A stretch of DNA of 19,269 nt from Strigomonas culicis. Its lineage: Eukaryota; Euglenozoa; Kinetoplastea; Trypanosomatida; Trypanosomatidae. The position numbers were made by a program, and so were the translations under genes. Below, one piece after another: positions 1-8,940 of this stretch. Position 1 is the first letter of the stretch. The number at the start of each line of letters is the position of its first letter. The notes beneath the pieces were generated by a model, which was not told the origin of the DNA, ran no database searches, and was given only the letters and a program-made list of their open reading frames with translations. Location: the NCBI GenBank assembly GCA_000482145.1, contig AUXH01000372.1:1-19269 (forward strand), written 5' to 3'.

Positions 1-380
1 TGGGCTCGAAGCTGTTGCCGATACTGATACTAGGCGATACACGCACCCATCGAGTTGAACCAGCGGACGAAGGCGATCCAGTAGGAGAAGGCGTAGTTGC
101 CCTGCGGGAAGAGGAAGCGCGCCATCGCCTCGTAACTGCGGATGTGCGTCTTCTGCGCCGTGATGGCCAGCATGCGCATCGACATGATACTGAGCACCAC
201 CATGATCACCACGTAGATGTAGGCGAGGATAAGGCCGGTCTGGTTGGCGCCCGCCGGCAGGCCCAGGATACCGCCGCCGATGGTCGACCCCGCGATGTTC
301 ATGGCACTCGCGAGAATGCCACCGGCAGGGATGATCGTGTGGACAATGAACATAATGCGGTTCGTGAAGCGCGAGAAGCA
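1..380 (-). repeat. Tandem gene duplication, copy 2 (matches about 2706-3087)
   Basis: The DNA here is nearly collinear with 2706-3087 (offset 2707 on the right part, 2705 left of the 2-base deletion near 28-31). The match stops sharply at about 380/3087, where the two N-terminal coding parts become unrelated. It marks a tandem duplication with a conserved membrane core. Confidence 0.8.
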
Positions 381-671
381 GTTCTGCGGCCGCCGAGGCA
401 GATCGTCCCCGTTCCCATCACTGTCCTCCTTGTCGTCGTGGCTGAGCTCATCGGCAAAGCCCGCGTCGGGGTCACCCTTGGCCTTCATGTCGGTGAGGGC
501 GACGACGTCGTCGACGTTGTAGATCTGGTGCGCCGCGTGCGCCACATGCTCCAGGTGGTCCAGCTCCTCTTCTCGCTGGTGCTCACGCTGAAACACACTG
601 CCGTCGTGACCCCCGGCGCGCCCCGCCGCCGCGTCCGCCTCTCCGCCGTACGGGTGAGAAGACGCACGCAT
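1..671 (-). pseudogene. Amino acid transporter (AAAP family), second tandem copy, frameshifted and cut by the window edge
   Basis: This is the 5' part of a second copy of the transporter at 1501-3426. The ATG is at 669-671; a longer frame begins only with TTG. The first ~95 residues are hydrophilic and acidic and unlike the neighbour's N-terminus. From about residue 96 on, a hand alignment over 117 residues gives about 84% identity, covering the GSTIGGGILGLP signature and the first three membrane segments. The frame ends at a TAG (30-32). Compared with the paralogue, one base is missing between 28 and 29 and another between 30 and 31. To the left of these the homology resumes in another frame (I-S-I-G-N), so the stop comes from a net 2-base deletion and not from a natural end. 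It could be a pseudogene or a sequencing error; the remainder lies outside the window. The family imports amino acids at the plasma or an internal membrane. Confidence 0.7.
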
Positions 672-681
672 CCGTATACCG

Positions 682-743
682 CTCAACGGTGCGAAGTGGG
701 TATATGGAAAGAGGTGAAAAAGAAAAAAAAGGCAAAAAAAAAG
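682..743 (-). promoter_or_regulatory. Predicted trans-splice acceptor of the transporter copy at 1-671
   Basis: On the minus strand a T/C-rich tract (743-706) is followed by the first AG at 683-682, giving a short 5' UTR of about 10 bases before the ATG. This is inferred from the kinetoplastid rule (first AG after a polypyrimidine tract). The intact signal suggests this copy is still processed despite its frameshift. Confidence 0.5.
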
Positions 744-1227
744 TTATGGAAAGGGGAAATTTTGTGTTATTCCCTTCTCCGCCGTTTTAGGTTTATTGAT
801 TAATTCACTGAAAGAGGTAAAAAGACAGGAGGAGAGAGAAAAAGAGAGAAAAGAGAGGAGAAAAGAAGAGGGATCCTTCTCGTAGCCGATGCATTCCTTC
901 CCATACATGATTCACAGTTTCACAATTTGACCGTCTACTGTTGTGAGGGACACCATCGACGACGCGACGCACGACAGACCTGTCGAGCAAAAGAAAATAC
1001 GTTTTGAGCGTCAAGAGGGGGAACCTCTCGTGAAAAAAAAAGTGGTTTTTATGTCGATATGGGTTTCCATTGCGTGTAGTACAAGTTGGTTTTGCGGCCG
1101 TGCAATGAATCCATAAATGTTGTCAAAAAAAAAAAGACGGAGGACGGCTTAATCATTCCTACATACACTACTTGTTTATGGTTATCCAAAAAACTGAAAA
1201 GGGAAAAAAAAGTATTATTTCTATTAT

Positions 1228-1230
<3 letters not shown>

Positions 1231-1258
<28 letters not shown>
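1231..1258. repeat. (AT)14 microsatellite
   Basis: An uninterrupted AT dinucleotide run in the spacer between the two transporter copies. No coding role is visible. Confidence 0.9.
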
Positions 1259-1262
<4 letters not shown>

Positions 1263-1500
1263 ATAGGCATAAAAAAAACGAAGAAACCGCGTATGGTAGA
1301 AAAGAAAGATCATTCGACTCTCTTTTCGGTTGACGTCATTCCCGCAACCCTCGGTACGCCTTACAGCGTCACAAGGGCATAGAAAGAAAGAAAAAAGAAA
1401 CGAACACAACGAATTGTGCAGAGAGAAGGGGAGAAAACAAAGGAAAGGAAACGATCGACTAAAGAGAATCGAAAAAAAAAAGATGGCCATCCCTCACGCG

Positions 1501-3426
1501 CTACGCACCGCTGACCACACTGTAGATGGTGGCACCGGTGCCGAACACCAGCGCGGTGACGCCGATGACCAGCAGCAGGTGCGCCGTCAGCCACATGAAG
1601 AGGCCCACCTTCTTCCGCGTGAAGTCGCCCGCGTACATGACGAACAGCGCAGGGTTGATGAAGGAGAGGAAGCTGCCGCAGATGCTGCCCGCGAAGTTAA
1701 AGACAGTGTTGATCGCTGGAATGAAGAGGCCCAGCAGCAGCGTGACGGCGCCAATCGCGGAGATGATAAGCAGGTGCCAGTGGAGAGGGATGTTGTCCAG
1801 GTAGGACTGGTCCATCGACACCGCCGCGACGTCGCCGACCTCCTCGCCGGCCTCCGGCCGCTGCAGCTCCTGCGCGGGTGGCCGTCCCCGCGGCGCCGGC
1901 GCGCCCTCCGCCGCGACCTCCGCCCACACCGCGGCCGCGGGCGGCTTCTGCGGGCTCGCCACCGGCTCGCTGGGCTGCGCCTGGGGCCGCCGGCGGTGCG
2001 CCAACAGCGCCAGCGCCCTGCCCTTGCGGTTCGCGTACCGCTCCGTGAAGCCGGCAGCGTAGTAGACGCAGTTCCGCGCCGCCAGCGACGTCAGTGCGTA
2101 GGCCACGCAGAGCTTCACCAACACGCCCACGTATGCCAGCATTACCTCCGGTTCTTGAAGCGGCTTGTACAGCAGCAGGATCGAGTTCGTGCTTAACGTC
2201 TCGGCGCCGAAGTCGAAGTAGCCGAACGTGAAGACGAGCGTATAGATAATGGCGCAGATACCCAAGGCCAGGGCGGCCGCCGCCGTGTAGCCGTTCGGGT
2301 GGCGCACATGCTTCGCCATGTCCCAGTAGACCTCGACGGCGTTGGTCTGGCAGGTAAAGGAGAAGACAAAGGTGCCCAGCGCCGCCACCACAGAATTGCC
2401 CGTGCGGAACAGAAACACTTTGCCGTCCTCCTCGCCCTGGCCCATGAGGCCACTCAGCGTCACGTGCCTCTTATTCGCTTGAAAGCCGTGCAGAGAGCTG
2501 TGCACGACGACGATGACGCAGAAGTACAGCATCAGCGCGATGGCTGCGAGAGCGGCGTGCCGCAGCGAATCCACGTGGCGCGGGAGAATCAGCGGCAGCA
2601 TGATGCATGCCCACACAATGACGGTCACCACCTTGAGGCCATTCGATGTCATGAAGTACGCGTAGGCAGCGTTGTCTGGGTACAGCTCGTGCGCACCAGT
2701 GAAGATGGGGTTGAGGCAGTTGCCGACGCTGATCACGTAGGCGATGGAGGCCCCCATCGAGTTGAACCACCGAATGAAAGCTGTCCAGTAGGAGAAGGCG
2801 TAGTTGCCCTGCGGGAAGAGGAAGCGTGCCATGGACTCGAAGCTGCGGATCCCCGTCTTCTGCGCCGTGATGGCCAGCATGCGCATCGACATGATGTTCA
2901 GCACCACCATCAGGACCACATAGATGAGGGCGAGGACAAGGCCGGTCTGGTTGGCGCCCGCCGGCAGGCCCAGGATACCGCCGCCGATGGTCGACCCCGC
3001 GATGTTCATGCCGCTCGCGAGAATGCCACCAGCAGGGATGACCGCACCAATGATGAGCGCAATGCGGTTCGTGAAGCGCGAGAGACAGCTGGGCGGCGGT
3101 CGGGGCGGCTGCGCAATCGCGTCCTCGTCGCGGGCACCCTTCTGCGTGTCCCTCGCGCCGCTGCCATCCTCGCTGGGGTGGTCCTGCAGCGCGTCCAGCT
3201 TCTCCGCGGTGGGGCCCGCGTCGACCTCCAGCGGCACCGCGTCGCGGATGGGGCGGCCCTGCCGCAGCTCCTCGTGTAGCTGCTCCACACTCGTGTCGTC
3301 GGCAGACGGGCTGCGCGCGGCGCCACCCGCACCCGCTGGCCGCGATGGCGGCGCGGCGGGGTCGAAGGCAAAGACGTGGTCTCCCTCGTATGGCTCCTGC
3401 GGCAGCGGGGGAGTGGGGGAGGGCAT
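1501..3426 (-). CDS. Amino acid transporter, AAAP/SLC38-like family
   Basis: A complete 641-residue integral membrane protein of the amino acid/auxin permease type, expected to move amino acids across the plasma membrane or an organelle membrane; the substrate cannot be read from sequence. The ATG is at 3424-3426 and the stop is TAG. Residues 1-115 form a Pro-, Asp- and Glu-rich cytosolic head. The core starts with SRFTNRIALI (about 116) and the family signature GSTIGGGILGLP (145-156). I count about 11 hydrophobic segments: ~121-157, 160-185, 207-237, 263-283, 288-310, 342-362, 381-404, 425-447, 548-570, 571-600 and 608-632. A hydrophilic Ala/Pro-rich insert at ~462-545 separates segments 8 and 9. 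A diverged tandem copy follows downstream at 1-671. Tandem amino acid permeases of this kind are common in Leishmania and trypanosomes. Confidence 0.9.
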   Translation of the reverse strand: MPSPTPPLPQEPYEGDHVFAFDPAAPPSRPAGAGGAARSPSADDTSVEQLHEELRQGRPIRDAVPLEVDAGPTAEKLDALQDHPSEDGSGARDTQKGARDEDAIAQPPRPPPSCLSRFTNRIALIIGAVIPAGGILASGMNIAGSTIGGGILGLPAGANQTGLVLALIYVVLMVVLNIMSMRMLAITAQKTGIRSFESMARFLFPQGNYAFSYWTAFIRWFNSMGASIAYVISVGNCLNPIFTGAHELYPDNAAYAYFMTSNGLKVVTVIVWACIMLPLILPRHVDSLRHAALAAIALMLYFCVIVVVHSSLHGFQANKRHVTLSGLMGQGEEDGKVFLFRTGNSVVAALGTFVFSFTCQTNAVEVYWDMAKHVRHPNGYTAAAALALGICAIIYTLVFTFGYFDFGAETLSTNSILLLYKPLQEPEVMLAYVGVLVKLCVAYALTSLAARNCVYYAAGFTERYANRKGRALALLAHRRRPQAQPSEPVASPQKPPAAAVWAEVAAEGAPAPRGRPPAQELQRPEAGEEVGDVAAVSMDQSYLDNIPLHWHLLIISAIGAVTLLLGLFIPAINTVFNFAGSICGSFLSFINPALFVMYAGDFTRKKVGLFMWLTAHLLLVIGVTALVFGTGATIYSVVSGA

Positions 3427-4166
3427 GGAATACGTCGGCTTTTTGTTTTCTCTACTTAGCGTGTGGAGGTAGGGGGTGTTCCGCTTCGCTTTAGGTGAGG
3501 GGAAAGGGAACCAAAGGAGGGACAGGACGCGTGTGGGAGTATTCCTGTTTGAATTGTCTGTCTGTTTGTATGACTTGTAATGCTCAACAATAGAAGAGAA
3601 AAAAAAGAAAATGAAAAAAAAAACTGTTGCTGCAACGACTTACGCGTTGGTGTTTTGAGGTGAGTTTGGTTTGTGTCTTGCTCTTTTTATTTCTGATTTA
3701 CTATATTAATGTTGGCAGTATAAAAGCAAGTGTGCCCTTGAATTAACGCCAGCAGAGAAGTGCTGATATATGCAATAGAAACACTATAATAATACGGTGC
3801 TTCTCTGTATACTGCCCTCCTTTTTTACAATAACAAAAAAAAAGCTGGCGAGTGAAGATCACAGAAACTAAGAAAAAAGAAAATGATCTGAGATGGAAAA
3901 AAAAATCTTGGTAAACAGAAAGAGAGAGAAAAGAGAAGAGTGAAAAGAAAAAAAATCATGCCGGGTATGAAAAGGAGACGGATGTTAGCTTAACGGACAA
4001 GTATATCCACGCAGTAAAAAAAAAAAAAGAAGAAAGAGACAACAACAAAAAGTAGTTTATAGTCTTATTAAACGAAATGTGATGACTTTATAAAAAAAAG
4101 CAACGATGCCACCATGGGCCAAAAACAAAAACAAAAATGCAACATCATGGAATGGTAGCGAAGAGC
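3427..4166. other. Spacer between the GTPase and the complete transporter
   Basis: Contains the transporter's predicted 5' UTR (3427-3582) and many A/G runs (3592-4037) that read as T/C tracts on the sense strand. No RNA gene or coding frame was seen. Confidence 0.7.
3583..3623 (-). promoter_or_regulatory. Predicted trans-splice acceptor of the transporter at 1501-3426
   Basis: The minus strand reads a T-rich tract from 3623 to 3592, with the first AG at 3584-3583. The 5' UTR would be about 156 bases. Further AGs nearer the ATG follow weaker tracts, so alternative sites are possible. Confidence 0.5.
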
Positions 4167-6968
4167 CTACAGTTTACCCGAGTGCTGTAGCTCTTCCAGC
4201 AGCGCCCCCAGCGGCGCGTCGGCGGCCGCGGCATGATGCGGGTGACGCGCCTTGCCGACCGTTGTGAAGTGGCCGCCGCCCGCCGCACCCTGCGCCTCCT
4301 CCTCCGGCGGTGCGGCGGTGGCGTCCGCGCTCGCGCCGGCGGTGAGCTGGACGACCGTGTTCACGGACTCGTCGTCCATCCCCCGCGCGGCGTCGTCGAG
4401 CGACTTGGACGTCGCCGTGCGGCGCAGCCGCGGCCACGCGCGGTAGGCGCGGAGGTCATTGTAGCGCAGCGGCTCGCGCACCCCGTGGACGACGCCCGGC
4501 AGCGTGCGCACGCGCAGCACCACGTCGCTCGCCTCGGCGACGCAGAAGGCGACCCAGCCGAGCCCGCAGACGTACAGGTCCGCCTTGGGCCGCCGCCGGT
4601 GCTTGTGGTAGCACTCGAAGAGATAGCTGCGCGACACGGAGAGCGATGGCGCCGTGCCGTCGGCGCAGCCGGCCGCGAGCTGCTCGTAGGAGCCCGGCGG
4701 CTCCAGCTGCTTCCCGAGCTGCTCGGCCCAGAACTGGTCCGCTGCCGCCGTGCGGACGATGCCGTTGCGCACCTTGTGCGATGTGTACACGAGAAACAGA
4801 AGGCCCTGCGCCGGGCCCTTCACCACGTCCACCGCCGCGAGCCCGCCGAGGAAGAGCGTGTGCCCGGGGACGAGGATGAAGCACTGCGGGTTGCGGTAGC
4901 GCCTCATGAGGGTGCGCCGCATCTGCAGCAGCGTGAGCGGCGACGCGCGGTGCCAGTGCGGCAGCAGCCCCGGCGTGTCGTAGAGGAACGCCTCGCCGCC
5001 GTCGGCGCCGCGGCCGCGCGTCAGCGCCAGCCGCACCGTGTTCACCGCGACGGTGGTCCCCGGCAGCGACGAGGTGGTCAGCAACTTGGACGCCTTCTTG
5101 TCGTGGTGGGCCGGCAGGTCGAACATCTCGGCGCGGTTCACATCGGGCGGCGTGTACCAGCGCCACAGCACCACCTCCTTGCGCGTTTGCGGGTCCGTCT
5201 TGGTGTAGTAGACCTTGGTGCTCTTGGGGTGCGGCGGCTGGGGCACGTACAGGTAGTGCGCGAAGGCGTTGATCACGGACGACTTGCCGACGTTGGCCAC
5301 GCCCGCGAAGTAGGTCGGCAGCGGCTGGTGCGGCCGCCGCAAGTTGTAATTCGCCGCGTCCTCGACGGCGGCGATCAGCTTGTCGATGTTCCAGCCGCGC
5401 TTTGCGGAGATGGGCACGACCTGCCGGATCTGCCGCCGCGGCAGGCCGAACTGCACCGCGATGTCCAGCACCCACTGCCGCACGTAGCGCTCCGAGACGA
5501 GGCGGGCGGCGACGGCGCGGTCCTGCCCCTTGTACTGGAACGAGCGGTTGCGCACGCAGTCCATCTTGTTCACCGCGATGATGACGTCGTTGTTCATGCT
5601 GATGAGCCCCGGCAGGTCGTACACCATCGAGCCCGGGAAGTCCGTGATGTCGACGACGAGCACGACGACACACTTCTTCTCGCGCAGCGCGGTGAGCTGC
5701 GCCGTGAAGTCGGGCGCGGACCACACCTTGCGGCGGCCGGTCACGCCGAGGTTCTCCAGCGCGTGGCAGCGGTGGCAGACAAACGGCTCGCGGCGGTCGC
5801 GGTAGTACGCGTCGAACTCGTCCTGCGTCATGAAGTCGAGCCACTCCTCGCCGACCTGACGGTCGTGCTTCGCCCAGTGGGCCTGCAGCTCCGCCATGCG
5901 GGTGGCGTACTCCGCGCGCGCGGCCGCCTTCTCGTCGCGCTCCTTCACGTAGCGCTCCACCTCGCCCGGCGCGACGTAGCCAAAGTCGTCCGCGCTGCGG
6001 TCCTGCAGCAGCGCGCCGCAGCCCGGGCAGCAGTCGCGGTTGACGACCGGGATCTTCGCGGCGGCGGGCGCCTCCATCACGATGGCGGCCTTGTGTGCCA
6101 GCGCGTGGGCCATGTCCGCGCCGGCGTCCTGGTCCAGCACGTGCACGCCCTCCCACTCGAGAAACTTGCGCTCCAGCTTGCTGCCCGCGAGCTCGATGCG
6201 GTGCTCCAGCGCAAACTTGTCGCTCTCGTACGCGTCGAGCAGCACGCCGTACTTCATCCTCTCCGTCAGATTGCTCATCTTCTGGCGCACCAGCTGCGGC
6301 GCCAGCGGCGCCTCGGCCGTGTCCGTGTCGGCCGCCCGCTCCGCGTCCAGCTCGACGAGGTCCTCCGTCCACCCCATGATCTTGTGGAAGAGCGCATTGA
6401 TGTGCCGCGGCAGTCGGATCGCCTCGGCCGCCTCCCTGCGGGTGCGCGTGAGATGCTGGAGGTGGATGGGCACGCCGCCGCCCGCGCCGGGCGCCGCCCC
6501 GCCCTCCGCCGCGTGCGTGCGCACGGCCTCCACCTCCCAGTCGAGCCCCGTGCCGAAGGGCAGCGTCGCCATCGGCGGCGGCGCCGCGTCCGCCGCCGCC
6601 GCCGCCGCGGGGCGCAGCGCATCCGACGGCAGCGGCTCGCCGACGCTCGTCTCCGGCGCGGCGGGGGGCGGCAGCGCCGGAGACGGCGGCAGCGCCGCCG
6701 CGTCCGGCGCCACGTACGGCGTCCGCACGCCGAGCGGCGGCTTGTATGGGAGGCTGGCGCCGCCGCCGAGCGTGGCGAGCAGGCTGCCGGCGCCGTCGCG
6801 GTGCTCCACGCGCGCGCGGACCTCAATGCTGCCGCCCACCATCGTGGCGCGGTCCCGCCAGGGCTTGCTGGCGCGCGGGCTGCTCAGCTTCTTGAAGAAA
6901 TCGTGCTTGCTGTAGCCCATCGGCACGTCGCGCCGCTTCTTGAGGAGCGCTCGCGACAGACAGAGCAT
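4167..6968 (-). CDS. Circularly permuted GTPase of the YqeH/NOA1 family, probably mitochondrial
   Basis: This 933-residue protein carries the G motifs in permuted order. G4 is NKMD (467-470), G5 SAK (521-523), G1 GVANVGKSS (556-564), G2 in SSLPGTTV (633-640) and G3 DTPG (664-667). Before the G domain are two CxxC pairs, C314/C317 and C398/C401, matching the YqeH zinc finger. A VVDITDFPGS stretch (438-447) is also typical of the family. YqeH in bacteria and NOA1 in mitochondria help assemble the small ribosomal subunit. The N-terminus (MLCLSRALLKKRR) is basic and hydrophobic, compatible with a mitochondrial presequence, so a role in mitoribosome assembly is inferred. It is much longer than bacterial YqeH (~370 residues) or human NOA1 (~700). 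It has a low-complexity Ala/Pro head (to ~165), an enlarged segment between the zinc pairs and a disordered tail after ~855. Confidence 0.88.
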   Translation of the reverse strand: MLCLSRALLKKRRDVPMGYSKHDFFKKLSSPRASKPWRDRATMVGGSIEVRARVEHRDGAGSLLATLGGGASLPYKPPLGVRTPYVAPDAAALPPSPALPPPAAPETSVGEPLPSDALRPAAAAAADAAPPPMATLPFGTGLDWEVEAVRTHAAEGGAAPGAGGGVPIHLQHLTRTRREAAEAIRLPRHINALFHKIMGWTEDLVELDAERAADTDTAEAPLAPQLVRQKMSNLTERMKYGVLLDAYESDKFALEHRIELAGSKLERKFLEWEGVHVLDQDAGADMAHALAHKAAIVMEAPAAAKIPVVNRDCCPGCGALLQDRSADDFGYVAPGEVERYVKERDEKAAARAEYATRMAELQAHWAKHDRQVGEEWLDFMTQDEFDAYYRDRREPFVCHRCHALENLGVTGRRKVWSAPDFTAQLTALREKKCVVVLVVDITDFPGSMVYDLPGLISMNNDVIIAVNKMDCVRNRSFQYKGQDRAVAARLVSERYVRQWVLDIAVQFGLPRRQIRQVVPISAKRGWNIDKLIAAVEDAANYNLRRPHQPLPTYFAGVANVGKSSVINAFAHYLYVPQPPHPKSTKVYYTKTDPQTRKEVVLWRWYTPPDVNRAEMFDLPAHHDKKASKLLTTSSLPGTTVAVNTVRLALTRGRGADGGEAFLYDTPGLLPHWHRASPLTLLQMRRTLMRRYRNPQCFILVPGHTLFLGGLAAVDVVKGPAQGLLFLVYTSHKVRNGIVRTAAADQFWAEQLGKQLEPPGSYEQLAAGCADGTAPSLSVSRSYLFECYHKHRRRPKADLYVCGLGWVAFCVAEASDVVLRVRTLPGVVHGVREPLRYNDLRAYRAWPRLRRTATSKSLDDAARGMDDESVNTVVQLTAGASADATAAPPEEEAQGAAGGGHFTTVGKARHPHHAAAADAPLGALLEELQHSGKL

Positions 6969-7675
6969 CGCCAGTAGTGACGCCGACGGGATGGGTCCTG
7001 CTCCGCGCTTCTGTGGGTGGATACCCCTTCTTCTTTTTTTTCCTCCGATAGAATGTAGTTCCTAGAACTGCGAAATGAAACGAAGAAACAGAAAAAAAAA
7101 AAAGATGGAGGAAGAAGCGCACAAGGATACCGTGTCAAATGCAGAAGTAACCACCATGGAGAGGAACGTATGAAGACGGAAAAATGGCGAACCGAAACGG
7201 AAAGTCATACATAAAAAAGAATCCATTAAGAAAATGGATAAGGACTGCGTAATAATATAACTTATATATGTTATAAATCAAAAGGGTAGGGGGAGGTGAG
7301 AAAACAGAAAAAAAACGAGAGAGAACAACAAAGGAAGTGCTACACAAACAAACAAACAAAAATGATACAAAAAAAAAGTTCACCAGAATTGTAGTTGTAA
7401 CAATAAGCGAATAAAAAGAAAAAGCGTGGGAGTGGACTCTTCTATGTGTTTAGTTGGCCTCACTCTCGCTTGCTCTCCCTCTGCGCTGTTGGACGCTTCT
7501 TATTACTTTATTTTTTGTTTTATTACGTTCTCTAATCCTCTTCAGCTTATTGTGAAAGCATTTCTCCTCCTCTTCGTTTTCTTTCCTTTTCTTTCTTCTC
7601 TCTTATTTTCTTTTCTTTTAGTATTTATGTTCTCCTCTCTCCACCCCCATCCCGTCTATCTTCCTCCGCTTGCAT
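6969..7675. other. Spacer between the prefoldin-like gene and the GTPase
   Basis: The right part (about 7536-7670) is a long C/T-rich stretch on the plus strand directly after the prefoldin stop, so the 3' UTR would be purine-rich. The left part holds the GTPase splice signals. The frames at 7135-7383 (minus) and 7426-7680 (plus) are low-complexity and not gene-like. Confidence 0.65.
7068..7116 (-). promoter_or_regulatory. Predicted trans-splice acceptor of the YqeH/NOA1-like GTPase
   Basis: A long T/C tract on the minus strand (7116-7071) ends in GCAG with the AG at 7069-7068. The 5' UTR would be about 99 bases. This is one of the cleanest acceptors in the window. Confidence 0.6.
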
Positions 7676-8128
7676 CTACTTCCCACCCGCGGGCTGCTGC
7701 TGCTGCTGCAGGCGCGTGTACATGGCCTGGACCGTCTGCGCCAGCGACACGTTCTCGCGCTCTAGCTTCTGCAGCTCCGCCTTCTCCTTCTCCGCGACCT
7801 CCGTCGCGCGCTGCTTCTCCGCGACGAGGCGCTTCTCCTCCGCATCGCTGCGCTCCATCGCATCGCTCTGCTGCTCGATCAGCACCGCGCGCGGGACGCG
7901 CACGTACGTGCGGCCCATCGGCTGGTACACGACGTGGCCCTCCGGCAGCTTCCGCAGCTCCTCCACTGTCAGCTGCGCGCGGCGCACCGCGTTCTTCAGC
8001 TCCACCTGCCGGTTCGCGATGCGCCTAATGTTCGCAAAGATCTGCTCCACGTGCTCCTGCTGGTCGCGGTAGGCCTTCTGCTTCTCACGCAGATCCATCA
8101 TCGCCAGCTCCGTATCTTCCTTGGACAT
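7676..8128 (-). CDS. Prefoldin subunit 1-like (beta-type) co-chaperone
   Basis: A 150-residue, highly charged helical protein. The ATG at 8126-8128 gives MSKEDTELAM; the frame runs 26 codons further upstream, but only to a TTG. Two long coiled-coil helices (about 11-60 and 83-142) flank a short beta-hairpin region (about 60-82: GHVVYQPMGRTYVRVP). This helix-hairpin-helix layout, with a V-Y-x-x-(V/M)-G-R-x-(Y/F)-(V/I) pattern, is that of the beta-type prefoldins and best resembles subunit 1. Prefoldin is a cytosolic hexamer that hands nascent actin and tubulin to the CCT chaperonin. The length is a little over the usual ~120 because of a C-terminal Gln run and PAGGK. Another beta subunit (2, 4 or 6) cannot be fully excluded by eye. 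Confidence 0.72.
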   Translation of the reverse strand: MSKEDTELAMMDLREKQKAYRDQQEHVEQIFANIRRIANRQVELKNAVRRAQLTVEELRKLPEGHVVYQPMGRTYVRVPRAVLIEQQSDAMERSDAEEKRLVAEKQRATEVAEKEKAELQKLERENVSLAQTVQAMYTRLQQQQQPAGGK

Positions 8129-8231
8129 GGGCACAGGGGGAGGGGGATGTGGTAATAATGGTAATAATAATAGATGCGCGAGTTCACACAGAACAACACG
8201 AACCAAACAAAAACAAAATGAGAAAAAAACT

Positions 8232-8288
8232 CTTGAGTGATATATATATATATATATATGAGTATGTTAGTCCAGAGAGAGAGAGAGT
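8232..8288 (-). promoter_or_regulatory. Predicted trans-splice acceptor of the prefoldin-like gene, containing a TA repeat
   Basis: A CT repeat on the minus strand (8288-8274) is followed by CTAAC, a TA repeat (about 8259-8240) and the first AG at 8233-8232. From the next AG (8231-8230) to the ATG at 8128 there is no other AG, so the acceptor is forced here, giving a 5' UTR of about 100 bases. Confidence 0.45.
8240..8259. repeat. (AT)10 microsatellite in the prefoldin 5' region
   Basis: An alternating A/T run between the CT tract and the predicted AG acceptor of the prefoldin-like gene. Confidence 0.85.
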
Positions 8289-8940
8289 AGAATTCCAAAT
8301 ATTTCTGCACAGACCGTTGGGACTCCATTGTGTCTTAGAATGTGCTCTCATAGGGAACAGACACGAGCCTTGATGGGACATTCAATAAGAAGATCTATAT
8401 GTAAGACACACCATTAACGTTTGTATGTATGTCCTCATCCTACAATTCTCCACACCATCTTTGCGCATGTGTAAAACAGAAGATATGTATGAACACAAAA
8501 ACAGGTACAACTGGGGGAAAAAAAAGAGTGAAAAAAAAGGAGAAAGTATTAAATTGTAAGAAACATTATCTAGTCTGGTCATCTATCAGTGCAGAGGGTG
8601 TTCAAGAAAAAAAGAGGATAATACAATAACAATAAAAAGGGCAATGAAAAAGTATAGCCTCTATCTAAAAAAAAATACAAGAAAGGGAATGTTACAGAAT
8701 TAATTAACAGAAGAAGAAAAAAGCAAGATACAAGAATAATATGTTTAAAGAACTTCAGTCGAAAAAGGGAATTGAACGATTGCTCCTTTTCTAAATGGTG
8801 TTTGTCTTCACTTCATCGTTTCGCTTTCACATCTACATATAGCATTTGTTGATTTTCTGAAGCCTGTAAATCGCATGCTTCCTTTTCATGGTGTGTTTAT
8901 TTCGTGTTATGGAGAGGGGGGGGACCGCTGTGGCCGAGAT

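Larger units (their letters stand above)
672..1500. other. Spacer between the two transporter copies
   Basis: AT-rich and purine-rich on the plus strand, with several A runs and the (AT)14 run. It holds the 3' UTR of the complete transporter and the splice acceptor of the copy downstream. No ORF with gene-like codon use is seen, and it does not resemble the spacer at 3427-4166. Confidence 0.7.
8129..8940. other. Spacer between the coiled-coil gene and the prefoldin-like gene
   Basis: Contains the forced splice acceptor and TA repeat described separately, then about 600 bases of A-rich DNA with no ORF of gene-like composition. A short G run lies at 8916-8923. Confidence 0.7.

Noticed and set aside
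4233..6977. A 914-codon plus-strand open frame antisense to the GTPase
   Set aside because: It mirrors the GTPase exactly, is Arg/His/Val-rich with no domain, and is expected where codons are GC-rich. The minus strand shows clear GTPase motifs.
7426..8028. A plus-strand frame with hydrophobic segments, 200 codons
   Set aside because: The hydrophobic part is a translated pyrimidine tract and the rest is antisense to the prefoldin-like gene.
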